From: Bacteroidia bacterium
Lineage (GTDB): Bacteria; Bacteroidota; Bacteroidia; Bacteroidales; VadinHA17
DNA length: 64,000 nucleotides
Direction of reading: 5' to 3'
NCBI GenBank assembly: GCA_026391555.1
Contig: JAPLEB010000093.1
Coordinates: 21,674-85,673, forward strand
Shown here piece by piece: positions 27,511-35,218 of this stretch (positions are counted from its first letter, which is position 1; each line of letters starts with the position of its first letter). A program made the position numbers and the translations under genes. A model generated the notes under the pieces. The model made no database searches. It saw only the letters and a program-made list of their open reading frames with translations, and was not told where the DNA came from.

Positions 27511-29502
27511 TCAGATAAGGTTAAAATAGGTTAACAAAAAGACAAGCAGCATAAATACAAACGCATATAGAATGTAATGCTGTATTTGTCCGGTCTGCAT
27601 TACTGCAATTTTTTTAAGAAGAGATGAAAACCAATCTATCGGTTTGTCAATAAGAAGCTTTTTGAAAATATCATCACTATGCGACACAAAGGTTCTTTTG
27701 CCGGGAAATATTTCATCTTCCCGGATGTCAACCATTATTTTTTTTGTCTGGAGCAATGGTTTTACAAGATGATTGTAATTATAGGCATATGATGTTGCAG
27801 TATATTGTTGTTTAAAGGTGCCTGCAGTATAGCCGCAACCCCATGTTGGGCCGACATCAATTTGTTTGGTCTTGAGATGGAAATGCCTGTAAACGAGCAA
27901 TATAATAATCGTAATAACAAAAATTCCACTCAGAATGCTTATTTGCGTGAGGTTATTGACAGAAGCTGCTGCTGCTATATTTGTATCGGGTATATTGAAA
28001 GCCGATGATACTATATTAAAAACAGGTTTCACAAAGAAGACTGAGGCTAATCCTATCAGCATTATAAAAGCTATGGTTATGAATTGAGGGAAAATCATCA
28101 CCCGGCTTACTTCTTTAGCCATTGATGCTTTTTCTGAACGTGGTTCTCCAAGGAAGACTATTCCAAACGCTTTAGTAAAACAGAAAATTGCCAGTCCCCC
28201 GATTAGGGCAAGTCCGACAATGCTTGACAGTATTACAATAGATTGATATAAGTTGGCTGCTGACAGGCTTTTAAACATGCCAACGTAAATAAGATATTCT
28301 GAAATAAAACCGTTGAAGGGAGGCAGACCGCAGATAGCTAAAGAACCTATTAAAAAGAGAATTGCTGTATATGGCATTTTCTTCATTAAACCGCCAAGAT
28401 GTTCAATGTTTCGTGTATGTGTGGCCGTGTACACCGAGCCTGCATTAAAAAAGAGAAGAGATTTGAATAAAGAATGATTCAACACATGTAGTAAGCCCCC
28501 GCTGAAACCGAGCAGGCTTAATGCGATATTTTTTGTAGCAAGGCCTATCACCCCCAATCCAATTCCGATACCTATAATACCAATATTCTCAATGCTATGG
28601 TATGCCAGCAATCGCTTAAGATCATGCTGAACGATAGCCATCATTACGCCAAGCACACCTGATATTAGAGAAACTGACAGAATGATGAGGCCAATCAAAA
28701 GCAGATCATTCTGAACCGACATAAGAACCCTTAAAATACCATAAATGCCCATTTTTATCATTACCCCCGACATTACACCCGATACATGCGATGGAGCTGC
28801 AGGGTGAGCTTCGGGGAGCCATGTATGCAAGGGAATAAAACCGGCCTTTATTCCAAACCCGATAAAAAACAGGATAAAAAGCAGAAAATTAGAATGGCTT
28901 GAGAAATATAGCCTGAGAGCATCAAAGCTCATTTGCCCGGTTGCTTTATCAACAATTAAAAAGCTGATTAAGATAAAAAACATGCCTACATGCATCTGTA
29001 TCAGGTAACTGATACCTGTTTTCATTATAGTGCGGTCTTCTGCATCAAAAATCACCAGGAGGAACGAAGACAGAGCCATTAATTCCCAGACAATTAGAAA
29101 CGACAAGCCATCGCGGATCATAACTACCATTATCATCGAAAGGTAGAGCCACAGGTACGAGAAGTAATGTATTGAAAAATGTAACGCGTTTTTGCTTTGA
29201 TAATACGACTGGAGGTATCCCCTGGCATAAAGGAACCCTATAAAAACAGTTATATTAACCACGATGATAAAGAATGCAGAAAGCTTGTCAATTATAAAGA
29301 CAAGACCGTTTTGCAGGAAAGGTAATTTTAGCTGTATTTCAAGTATTTGTTTATCATTTGAAACCAATTCAAAGCACCACATTGAGCTTAATATGATCCC
29401 ACTTGTAAGCAAAAACAGTGTATAGAAATACTTTAGAGATTTGGGAATAAAAAAAACAGCGAATGACAGAAGTAAGATAATAAAAAATAATAATGTATTC
29501 AT
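27511..29502 (-). CDS. HyfB/NuoL-like antiporter subunit
   Basis: 663 residues, first gene of the operon, with about 15 transmembrane helices. Channel residues are conserved: glutamate in VWELMALSSFLL, lysine in GIKAGFIPLHTWLPEAHP, lysine in DLKRLLAYHSIENIG and lysine in NHSLFKSLLFF. Near residue 560 the hydrophilic GPTWGCGY ... QYTATSYA stretch is the HyfB/HycC signature, followed by a lateral-helix-like tail and a last membrane helix. A TACCTTCG box (29547-29554, minus strand) about 45 bases upstream could be the operon promoter. Confidence 0.88.
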   Translation of the reverse strand: MNTLLFFIILLLSFAVFFIPKSLKYFYTLFLLTSGIILSSMWCFELVSNDKQILEIQLKLPFLQNGLVFIIDKLSAFFIIVVNITVFIGFLYARGYLQSYYQSKNALHFSIHYFSYLWLYLSMIMVVMIRDGLSFLIVWELMALSSFLLVIFDAEDRTIMKTGISYLIQMHVGMFFILISFLIVDKATGQMSFDALRLYFSSHSNFLLFILFFIGFGIKAGFIPLHTWLPEAHPAAPSHVSGVMSGVMIKMGIYGILRVLMSVQNDLLLIGLIILSVSLISGVLGVMMAIVQHDLKRLLAYHSIENIGIIGIGIGLGVIGLATKNIALSLLGFSGGLLHVLNHSLFKSLLFFNAGSVYTATHTRNIEHLGGLMKKMPYTAILFLIGSLAICGLPPFNGFISEYLIYVGMFKSLSAANLYQSIVILSSIVGLALIGGLAIFCFTKAFGIVFLGEPRSEKASMAKEVSRVMIFPQFITIAFIMLIGLASVFFVKPVFNIVSSAFNIPDTNIAAAASVNNLTQISILSGIFVITIIILLVYRHFHLKTKQIDVGPTWGCGYTAGTFKQQYTATSYAYNYNHLVKPLLQTKKIMVDIREDEIFPGKRTFVSHSDDIFKKLLIDKPIDWFSSLLKKIAVMQTGQIQHYILYAFVFMLLVFLLTYFNLI

Positions 29503-29657
29503 TATTTACAGAAATCTTTTCGAACTGAACAGCAAATTTGTGGCCGCGAAGGTAAAAAATAATCTCCCTTAATTTTACTTTTTACAGCAAATTCAGCGTA
29601 AAAATCTGAGTAATCTGTGTTAATCTGCGAGATCACCGCGCACCGCACACCGAACCA

Positions 29658-31148
29658 CTATTTCACATTCAGCTGCATCTTCGCTTCTGCCTCTTTCAGT
29701 TCCAGAACTTTGGTTGTGCCTCCGGTTTCGAGATTTATCCCGTGAGGTTTATTGGTTTTCCATGAGCCTCCGGTAAAGTCAGGTATATCAATTGATTGCG
29801 ATCTGTTTGCTACGGACCATTCACTTAGTGGTGCGATTGAGCTCCAGAGAGCACCGTCGTAGACATTCTCATCAAGAGGCAGGCCATTTCGCAAACAGTC
29901 AATCAACCGCCAGTCCATAATGAAGTCCATGCCGCCATGTCCACCGACTTTCTTTGCCATTTCCCCTACCCTCTTCACAATTTCAGGAGTATATTTATCC
30001 TGTACCTCTTTCATCTCATCATCCTTTAACCAGCTATGCCCCAAGGCTATACGCTCCTCGGGATACTTCATTGCACCACCGGCAGTACCACTAACAACAT
30101 GCAGCCTTGAATAGGGCCGAACCGATGAAACATCGTGCTGTATCATTATTGTCCTGCCGTTACTGGTTTTTACCAGGGAAGTATTCATATTACCACGGAA
30201 GTTTTTATTTGCGTAGGGAGCAAAGAAAGAGTCACCTGCGGCAAGCAGATTTGCATGTTTCCCCATAGTAAAATCTATTGTCGACATGGAAGTAAGATAA
30301 TCCATCTTATCGCCACGGTTTATATTCATTATCTGGCAAATAGGCCCCAGTCCATGTGTCGGATAGAGGTTACCGTTCCGGGTAGCATTCTCTTTCAGAC
30401 GCCACATATCGGTATAAGCACCATCGGATTGTTTATCATCAAGCGGTTTCTTGAAGTTATATCCCATAAGGTTGTGAATATAAGCGCCTTCACCATGAAC
30501 AAGATCACCAAACAAGCCCTGGCGGGCCATATTAAGAGTAAGGAGTTCGAAGAAATCATAACAGCAGTTTTCAAGCATCATGCAATGCTTTTTGGTTCTT
30601 TCCGAAGTCTCCACAAGTTGCCATGCATCATCAATAGTGCGTGCAATTGGTACTTCGCAGGCAACATGTTTTCCGTTCTCCATTGCATAAACCGAGATAG
30701 GTGTGTGCAATATCCATGGGGTACATGTATAGATAAGATCAAGGTCAGGAAGCTCCACTAGATTTTTCCAGCTGTTTTCATCGCCAAAAAACTCCCGGGC
30801 AGCAGGTCTTCCGATACTTGTGAGGTACTTCTGTGAACCTTCCACTGCTACCTTTCGGAGATCGCCCAAAGCTGTTATCTCAACACCCTCAATATAGGAT
30901 AACCGTTTAACGGCTCCGCTTCCCCTGTCGCCCAGACCGATAACACCAACTCTTACTAAAGGAAGAGCAGGCGCTGCATAACCGCACATATTAAAACGCT
31001 GTGAATGAGATTTTTTAACTGATTCCAGAATACCTGCCATATTTGATTCGGGTTGTTTTGAAATACAACCGGGTATTAAACCACCAGTCATGGCTCCTGC
31101 ACCGGCGAATGTTGCTGTCTTTAAAAAATTACGGCGATTACTTGTCAT
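29658..31148 (-). CDS. GH109-like NAD-dependent glycosidase (Gfo/Idh/MocA fold), Tat-exported
   Basis: 496 residues. The twin-arginine signal NRRNFLKTATFAGAG is followed by a Rossmann fold (RVGVIGLGDRGSGAV). Instead of the EKP motif it has CEVPIARTIDDAW, followed by MLENCCYDFFEL, GLFGDLVHGEGAYIH and HGLGPICQIMNINRGD, all characteristic of GH109 alpha-N-acetylgalactosaminidases. These use bound NAD+ in an oxidation-elimination-reduction cycle. It may act on GalNAc-containing glycans in the periplasm. It stands alone, between the hydrogenase-related operon and the repeat-bearing spacer at 31.2 kb. Confidence 0.8.
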   Translation of the reverse strand: MTSNRRNFLKTATFAGAGAMTGGLIPGCISKQPESNMAGILESVKKSHSQRFNMCGYAAPALPLVRVGVIGLGDRGSGAVKRLSYIEGVEITALGDLRKVAVEGSQKYLTSIGRPAAREFFGDENSWKNLVELPDLDLIYTCTPWILHTPISVYAMENGKHVACEVPIARTIDDAWQLVETSERTKKHCMMLENCCYDFFELLTLNMARQGLFGDLVHGEGAYIHNLMGYNFKKPLDDKQSDGAYTDMWRLKENATRNGNLYPTHGLGPICQIMNINRGDKMDYLTSMSTIDFTMGKHANLLAAGDSFFAPYANKNFRGNMNTSLVKTSNGRTIMIQHDVSSVRPYSRLHVVSGTAGGAMKYPEERIALGHSWLKDDEMKEVQDKYTPEIVKRVGEMAKKVGGHGGMDFIMDWRLIDCLRNGLPLDENVYDGALWSSIAPLSEWSVANRSQSIDIPDFTGGSWKTNKPHGINLETGGTTKVLELKEAEAKMQLNVK

Positions 31149-31502
31149 GATGAAAGTATTTTCAGGTTAGATCAAAAAATTAATCCACCGCAAATTAATA
31201 CTTTATTATAAAATTCTATGACCTTTGAAGATTCATTTTCCCAATTTACAGATTCTGAAGCGAAAATAGAATTTTTATTTAAATCGGAAAGGAAGTTTCG
31301 GTTATCTCTGGGGCTCCGGTTCAGGGGGCATAAGGCGGTTAGTCTTCTTGGTTCCCCTCCTGGGAGAGCCTGCCCCGCTTCGGCGGGGGGCACAAGGGGT
31401 GGGTTTTATCGGGTAAAGGATAAGCAATCTGCAACCTGCCTACGATAAAGCTTCGGCAGCCAATGCCTGCAACATTTTATATGAATTTCATGTTTAAAAT
31501 AT
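31149..31502. other. Intergenic spacer with GC palindrome
   Basis: Apart from the glycosyltransferase remnant, this stretch holds a G+C-rich segment (about 31310-31440) unlike its neighbours, with the hairpin ccccgc-ttcg-gcgggg at 31373-31388. ORFs over it on both strands (31172-31393, 31218-31448) have no family resemblance beyond the remnant. No RNA gene was recognised. Confidence 0.5.
31201..31309 (-). pseudogene. Remnant duplicate of the 3' end of the GT4 glycosyltransferase gene
   Basis: About 109 bases are nearly identical to 34003-34112, the 3' end of the glycosyltransferase gene at 33983-35128. Both encode KNSI(F/I)ASESVNWENESSK on the minus strand. Identity is very high over the first 80 bases and fades towards 31309. 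There is no glycosyltransferase upstream of it, so the track ORF 31172-31393 is read as a remnant, not a gene. The two copies are direct repeats about 2.8 kb apart. Confidence 0.7.
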
Positions 31503-31557
31503 ACTATAATCGATTCTTTTAAATATATTTGTAAAGAATAGACTATAATCGATTATG
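31503..31557 (+). promoter_or_regulatory. Promoter flanked by two ATAATCGATT operator-like sites
   Basis: The 13-mer actataatcgatt occurs twice (31503-31515 and 31542-31554). The second copy extends into a perfect 12-bp palindrome ATAATCGATTAT (31545-31556) that overlaps the ATG of the DUF4143 ATPase. Between them lies TATATTTG (31524-31531), a full match to the TAnnTTTG promoter box. The arrangement suggests autoregulation or another DNA-binding factor. Confidence 0.6.
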
Positions 31558-32763
31558 ATAAATAGAGAAAAATACTTAGACAGAATCAGGCCTTTCATTA
31601 ATAAGCCAGTTATTAAAGTAATTACAGGTATAAGAAGGTGTGGGAAAAGCACTTTTCTTAAAATCCTCATGAATGACCTGTTTGCCAATATAGTTGACCA
31701 GAAGAACATCGTTTTCATAAACAAGGATTCTCTGGAATTTGACAGCATTATTACATACAATGACCTTAATGTTTTTGTTCTCGAAAAATTTAAAGGGATA
31801 AAAGGTGGCAGGTATCTCTTTATTGACGAGGTACAAATGATTAAAAATTGGGAGAAAGCAATTGCCGGGTTTTTCGCAGATAATATTGCAGATATTTATG
31901 TTACCGGCTCCAATGCAGGATTACTTTCATCTGAATTGGCAACACTACTGACAGGCCGATACATTGAATTTAAGATCAACACTCTTGTATTCTCCGAATT
32001 TTTGAAATTCAGAAGCAAAACAAATGAAGAAAAGGAGGAGGAATTCGGTTTATTTCTGAAATATGGCGGATTTCCAGGTATCCATCAGATGGAATTCAGC
32101 GATGAAGTAATCAGTCAATATATAAGTTCCATCTATAGCACAATTCTTCTTAAGGATGTTGTTGCAAAAAATCAGGTTCGCGATGTAGCCCTGCTTGAAA
32201 GAATTGTCAGGTACATTGCTGATAATTGTGGAAACATTACTACAGCAAAAGGAATAAGTAAATATATTAAATCGCAACACTTAAACTGTTCTATTGATAC
32301 TATCCATAACTATATTGTCTGGCTTACTGATGCTTATGTTGCATTTAAAGCTATGCGTTACGATATAAAGGGGAAACGTCAACTTGAACTTTATGAAAAA
32401 TATTTTCTCGGTGATATCGGTTTTATCTTTAGCATACAGGGTAACAAAACATCCGACATATCAGGTAAACTTGAAAATATTGTATACCTTGAATTACTGT
32501 CACGTGGATATTCAGTAAATATTGGAAAACTATATAACCGGGAAGTGGATTTTATTGCAGTAAAAAATGATCATAAAATGTATATTCAGGTGACTTACCT
32601 CCTGTACGATGAAAAAGTTATTGAAAGAGAATTTGGAGTATTGTCGTCATTAAAAGATAATTATACTAAAATAGTTCTATCTCTTGATAAATATTTTGGT
32701 GCCGAGAGAAATGGCATAAGATGGTACAATCTTATTGATTTTTTATTGATGGAGGACATTTAG
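31555..32763 (+). CDS. AAA+ ATPase with C-terminal DUF4143 domain
   Basis: 402 residues. Walker A is GIRRCGKST (about 24-32) and Walker B is YLFIDEVQ. Sensor region TGSNAGLLSSELATLLTGRY is typical. The C-terminal third (NIVYLELLSRGYSVNIGKLYNREVDFIAV) is a DUF4143-type nuclease-like domain. The family is widespread in Bacteroidota and archaea, with no firmly established role; some members are considered genome-defence or mobile-element related. It is a single-gene unit with an unusual start region (see the operator entry) and lies inside the 2.8-kb segment flanked by direct repeats. Confidence 0.87.
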   Translation: MINREKYLDRIRPFINKPVIKVITGIRRCGKSTFLKILMNDLFANIVDQKNIVFINKDSLEFDSIITYNDLNVFVLEKFKGIKGGRYLFIDEVQMIKNWEKAIAGFFADNIADIYVTGSNAGLLSSELATLLTGRYIEFKINTLVFSEFLKFRSKTNEEKEEEFGLFLKYGGFPGIHQMEFSDEVISQYISSIYSTILLKDVVAKNQVRDVALLERIVRYIADNCGNITTAKGISKYIKSQHLNCSIDTIHNYIVWLTDAYVAFKAMRYDIKGKRQLELYEKYFLGDIGFIFSIQGNKTSDISGKLENIVYLELLSRGYSVNIGKLYNREVDFIAVKNDHKMYIQVTYLLYDEKVIEREFGVLSSLKDNYTKIVLSLDKYFGAERNGIRWYNLIDFLLMEDI

Positions 32764-32830
32764 CAGTCTGAGGTTGAAGTTGAGGTCAACTACCAAGCTG
32801 CATGGCTTTTTACTTTCTGCTTTCTACTTC

Positions 32831-33022
32831 TTACTTTATTCTCTGAATCGCCCTGTAACCACAATAATTAGTACACAAACCACATTCAGTACACTTATCT
32901 TCATCTATTTCAGGTGCACTGAAGGGGGTTTTTTGTGAAATTGCTCCCGCAGGGCAAATTCTGATTACCGGACAAACATGATTTTGCGGACATTTCGATG
33001 CTTCTATTCCAATTGAATTCAT
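32831..33022 (-). CDS. Small 2[4Fe-4S]-type ferredoxin-like protein
   Basis: 63 residues. The first cysteine set is spaced unusually (CPQNHVCPVIRICPAGAI); the second is the standard CTECGLCTNYC. Together they provide seven cysteines for one or two clusters. The protein has no signal peptide and should be cytoplasmic. It follows the DUF6132 gene by 7 bases, so the two are co-transcribed and are likely controlled by the adjacent Crp/Fnr regulator. The partner enzyme is unknown. Confidence 0.8.
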   Translation of the reverse strand: MNSIGIEASKCPQNHVCPVIRICPAGAISQKTPFSAPEIDEDKCTECGLCTNYCGYRAIQRIK

Positions 33023-33029
33023 TTTGTTT

Positions 33030-33284
33030 CTATTTTTCGTTAATATGAATATCTCTATTAATTTTTTTCTTACCCTTAATTTTCAACAGGAGATCTTTGA
33101 CTATACTTCCTGCAAGGTACCCAAATGCCAGACCCCATAAAGTACTTAAATACCAGACCGATTTAATCGGGCAGGTACCCGACTGGCAACCGACAAATTT
33201 CCAGTATAGAAATCCGCCAAGTGCTCCTGCAACTGAAAATACTATTACTAAAAGATGTTTTTTGATAAATTCTGTCATAACCAT
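33030..33284 (-). CDS. DUF6132-like small membrane protein
   Basis: About 84 residues from the ATG at 33284; the ATG at 33278 is equally possible, and the track's TTG at 33296 is unlikely. Two hydrophobic helices bracket the motif FVGCQSGTCPIKS, with two cysteines that could be redox-active or bind metal. This pattern matches DUF6132 proteins of Bacteroidota. It is the first gene of a pair with the ferredoxin and starts about 40 bases from a Crp/Fnr-like palindrome. Confidence 0.72.
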   Translation of the reverse strand: MVMTEFIKKHLLVIVFSVAGALGGFLYWKFVGCQSGTCPIKSVWYLSTLWGLAFGYLAGSIVKDLLLKIKGKKKINRDIHINEK

Positions 33285-33337
33285 ATTTTGATGCAAAAGT
33301 CGCTACATCACAAAATATGGTCAGTGACTAAAGTCAC
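33281..33337 (-). promoter_or_regulatory. Crp/Fnr-type operator and flanking inverted repeat upstream of DUF6132 gene
   Basis: GTGACTAAAGTCAC (33324-33337) has two perfect 6-base half-sites and lies about 40 bases upstream of the DUF6132 start, directly after the stop of the Crp/Fnr regulator gene. A second inverted repeat, CCATATTTTG (33281-33290) and CAAAATATGG (33311-33320), overlaps the start codon. Both could be regulator-binding sites. Confidence 0.6.
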
Positions 33338-33345
33338 AGAAGAGA

Positions 33346-33990
33346 CTATTTTCGTACGAGACGAGTGTAATCAACTGAATTTCTTTCAGTTATAACAAGA
33401 TATTTTCTTTCAAGGTTTCTGAGAAGTCTTGAAACAACCTCCCGTGAGGTATTAAGCTGCAATGCTATTTCCTGGTGGGTTCCCGGGAAAACTGTTTGCC
33501 CGGTTGATCTGAACCTCTCCTCAAAAAAACGGATCAGCCGTTCATCGAGCTTCATAAATGCAATGGAATCTATGGTATCGAGAAGCTCATCAAAACGTTT
33601 CCTGTATGAATACATCATCAGTTCTTTCCACGATTTATACTCCGACATCCATTTTTCCGGTTTATCTACAGGAATAGTAATAATAACTGAATCTTCTTCT
33701 GCAATCATTTTAATATTGCTTTTCTGAAGAACCATGCAACAGGTGAGCGACATGCTGCAAATCTCACCCCGGTTCAGATAGTACAATAACAATTCGTTTC
33801 CCTCCTCTGAAAGACGTACAACCCTCAGACAACCATCAAGAACCATAGGGAAGAATTTAATGTAGTCCCCCTCTCCAAGTATGCTTTGGTCTATCCTAAG
33901 GTTGTGAAGAGTAGAAATAATATTTATTTCGGAAATTAATTCCTTTTCTAAAAATGGAAATGTTTTCCTTATTAACTCCTGCTTATCCAT
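33346..33990 (-). CDS. Crp/Fnr-family transcriptional regulator
   Basis: 214 residues: an N-terminal cyclic-nucleotide-binding-like domain (about 20-130) and a C-terminal winged helix with HQEIALQLNTSREVVSRLLRNLE. The ligand pocket lacks the usual cAMP-binding RxS arrangement. It holds three cysteines (CSMSLTCC) near residues 78-84, which could sense redox state or bind metal. The start overlaps the glycosyltransferase 3' end by 8 bases. It probably regulates the DUF6132-ferredoxin pair through the adjacent palindrome. Confidence 0.88.
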   Translation of the reverse strand: MDKQELIRKTFPFLEKELISEINIISTLHNLRIDQSILGEGDYIKFFPMVLDGCLRVVRLSEEGNELLLYYLNRGEICSMSLTCCMVLQKSNIKMIAEEDSVIITIPVDKPEKWMSEYKSWKELMMYSYRKRFDELLDTIDSIAFMKLDERLIRFFEERFRSTGQTVFPGTHQEIALQLNTSREVVSRLLRNLERKYLVITERNSVDYTRLVRK

Positions 33991-35128
33991 TATAGTAAAT
34001 AACCTTATTATAAAATTCTACGACCTTTGAAGATTCATTTTCCCAATTTACAGATTCTGAAGCGATAATAGAATTTTTCTTCAATTCTGAGAGCAAGCAT
34101 CGGTCATCTCTTAATTCAATCAGGGCCTTAGATATCTCTTCCGGGGTCACTTCCGGAATAATCATCCCACATCTGTTTTCCAGAATGATATTTTTTACCT
34201 CTGTAAGATCACTTGCAATTACAGGAATTCCGGCACTTATATAATCAAACAATTTATTTGGAAGACTAAATTTGTAATTCAGGTTAGTATTCTTATCGAG
34301 ACTAATTCCTGCATCAGCTGATTTAGTATATCTGATAAGTTCTTTCCATTGAAGTTTAGGAATAAACTTCACCCTTTCCGCAATATCCATTTCCTTCACC
34401 ATAGTTTTTAATGCTTCAAGATTATCTCCTGCACCTACAACAAGTAATGAAACATTACCAGTCTTATGAACTGCTTCAATTAGTTCTTCCACTCCCCTGT
34501 CTATATTAATACCCGTACCCTGGTAAATCAGCAGAAGATGATCTTTGCTTATTCCCAATTCATAACGTGAGTAACCGATTATATCAGTAGTTGATCTTGA
34601 GCAATTCCTGATTATCGCAAGTCTGATACCATATTCATTTTCGTACAAACTTGCAATTGAATCATTTACAGTCATAACATGTTTCAACCTTGGAAAAATC
34701 ATCTTCTCAATACTCTTCCAGACCCATTTTACTAACGGTCTGTTCTGAATCTCCGGTACACCGGTAAAATATTCATGCGAATCATAAACAAGGGTCAGCT
34801 TCTTTAGTCTTGAAACAATAAAATTCGGTAATAATGTATCGAGGTCGTTTGATACAAGAATGTCGTATTTATGAAAAAGAAGATAAAAAAATAACCTGAT
34901 ATTATAAAATTTATAGAAGAGGAATCCTCTTTTGAAGAGCATTTTGAATCTTCTAGTCCTGAAGGGAACAGAATCATAATCGCAGCAACCACCTGATTTT
35001 CGACCTATTATAGTGATCTCACAACCCAAGCAACTGACAGTCTCTGCAATCTTCAGCACACGCTGGTCGTGGCAGATGCAGTTGGTAACAGAGAATGCTA
35101 CTTTGGTTTTATGTGAGCGAGAAGGCAT
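33983..35128 (-). CDS. Glycosyltransferase family 4-like protein
   Basis: 381 residues with a two-domain GT-B layout. The C-terminal half shows LLLIYQGTGINIDRGVEEL, LLVVGAGDNLEAL and the KLFDYISAGIPVIASD segment typical of GT4 nucleotide-sugar binding. The N-terminus binds the acceptor. It is probably involved in cell-surface polysaccharide synthesis, although no polysaccharide cluster surrounds it. Its last 110 bases are duplicated at 31201-31309. Confidence 0.85.
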   Translation of the reverse strand: MPSRSHKTKVAFSVTNCICHDQRVLKIAETVSCLGCEITIIGRKSGGCCDYDSVPFRTRRFKMLFKRGFLFYKFYNIRLFFYLLFHKYDILVSNDLDTLLPNFIVSRLKKLTLVYDSHEYFTGVPEIQNRPLVKWVWKSIEKMIFPRLKHVMTVNDSIASLYENEYGIRLAIIRNCSRSTTDIIGYSRYELGISKDHLLLIYQGTGINIDRGVEELIEAVHKTGNVSLLVVGAGDNLEALKTMVKEMDIAERVKFIPKLQWKELIRYTKSADAGISLDKNTNLNYKFSLPNKLFDYISAGIPVIASDLTEVKNIILENRCGMIIPEVTPEEISKALIELRDDRCLLSELKKNSIIASESVNWENESSKVVEFYNKVIYYNG

Positions 35129-35218
35129 GGGGTAAAATTACTAAAATCCGGGGAATAGGGAAAGGGGTGATGGGGAGAATGGAGGAAATTTGTACTTTTA
35201 CATCAAATTGAGACATTT

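Noticed and set aside
22234-29502. Calling the operon a formate hydrogenlyase, [NiFe]-hydrogenase or complex I
   Set aside because: The [NiFe] cysteines are missing, no maturation or formate dehydrogenase genes are present, and the NuoE/F/G and NuoI/J genes of complex I are absent.
30135-30761. 208-residue plus-strand ORF within the GH109-like gene
   Set aside because: It is antisense to a gene with clear family motifs and has no recognisable domain.
31172-31393. 73-residue ORF as a real gene
   Set aside because: Only the middle resembles a glycosyltransferase tail; the N-terminal part is translated GC-rich repeat.
31218-31448. 76-residue plus-strand ORF
   Set aside because: It is the reverse strand of the glycosyltransferase remnant followed by GC-rich spacer, with no family resemblance.
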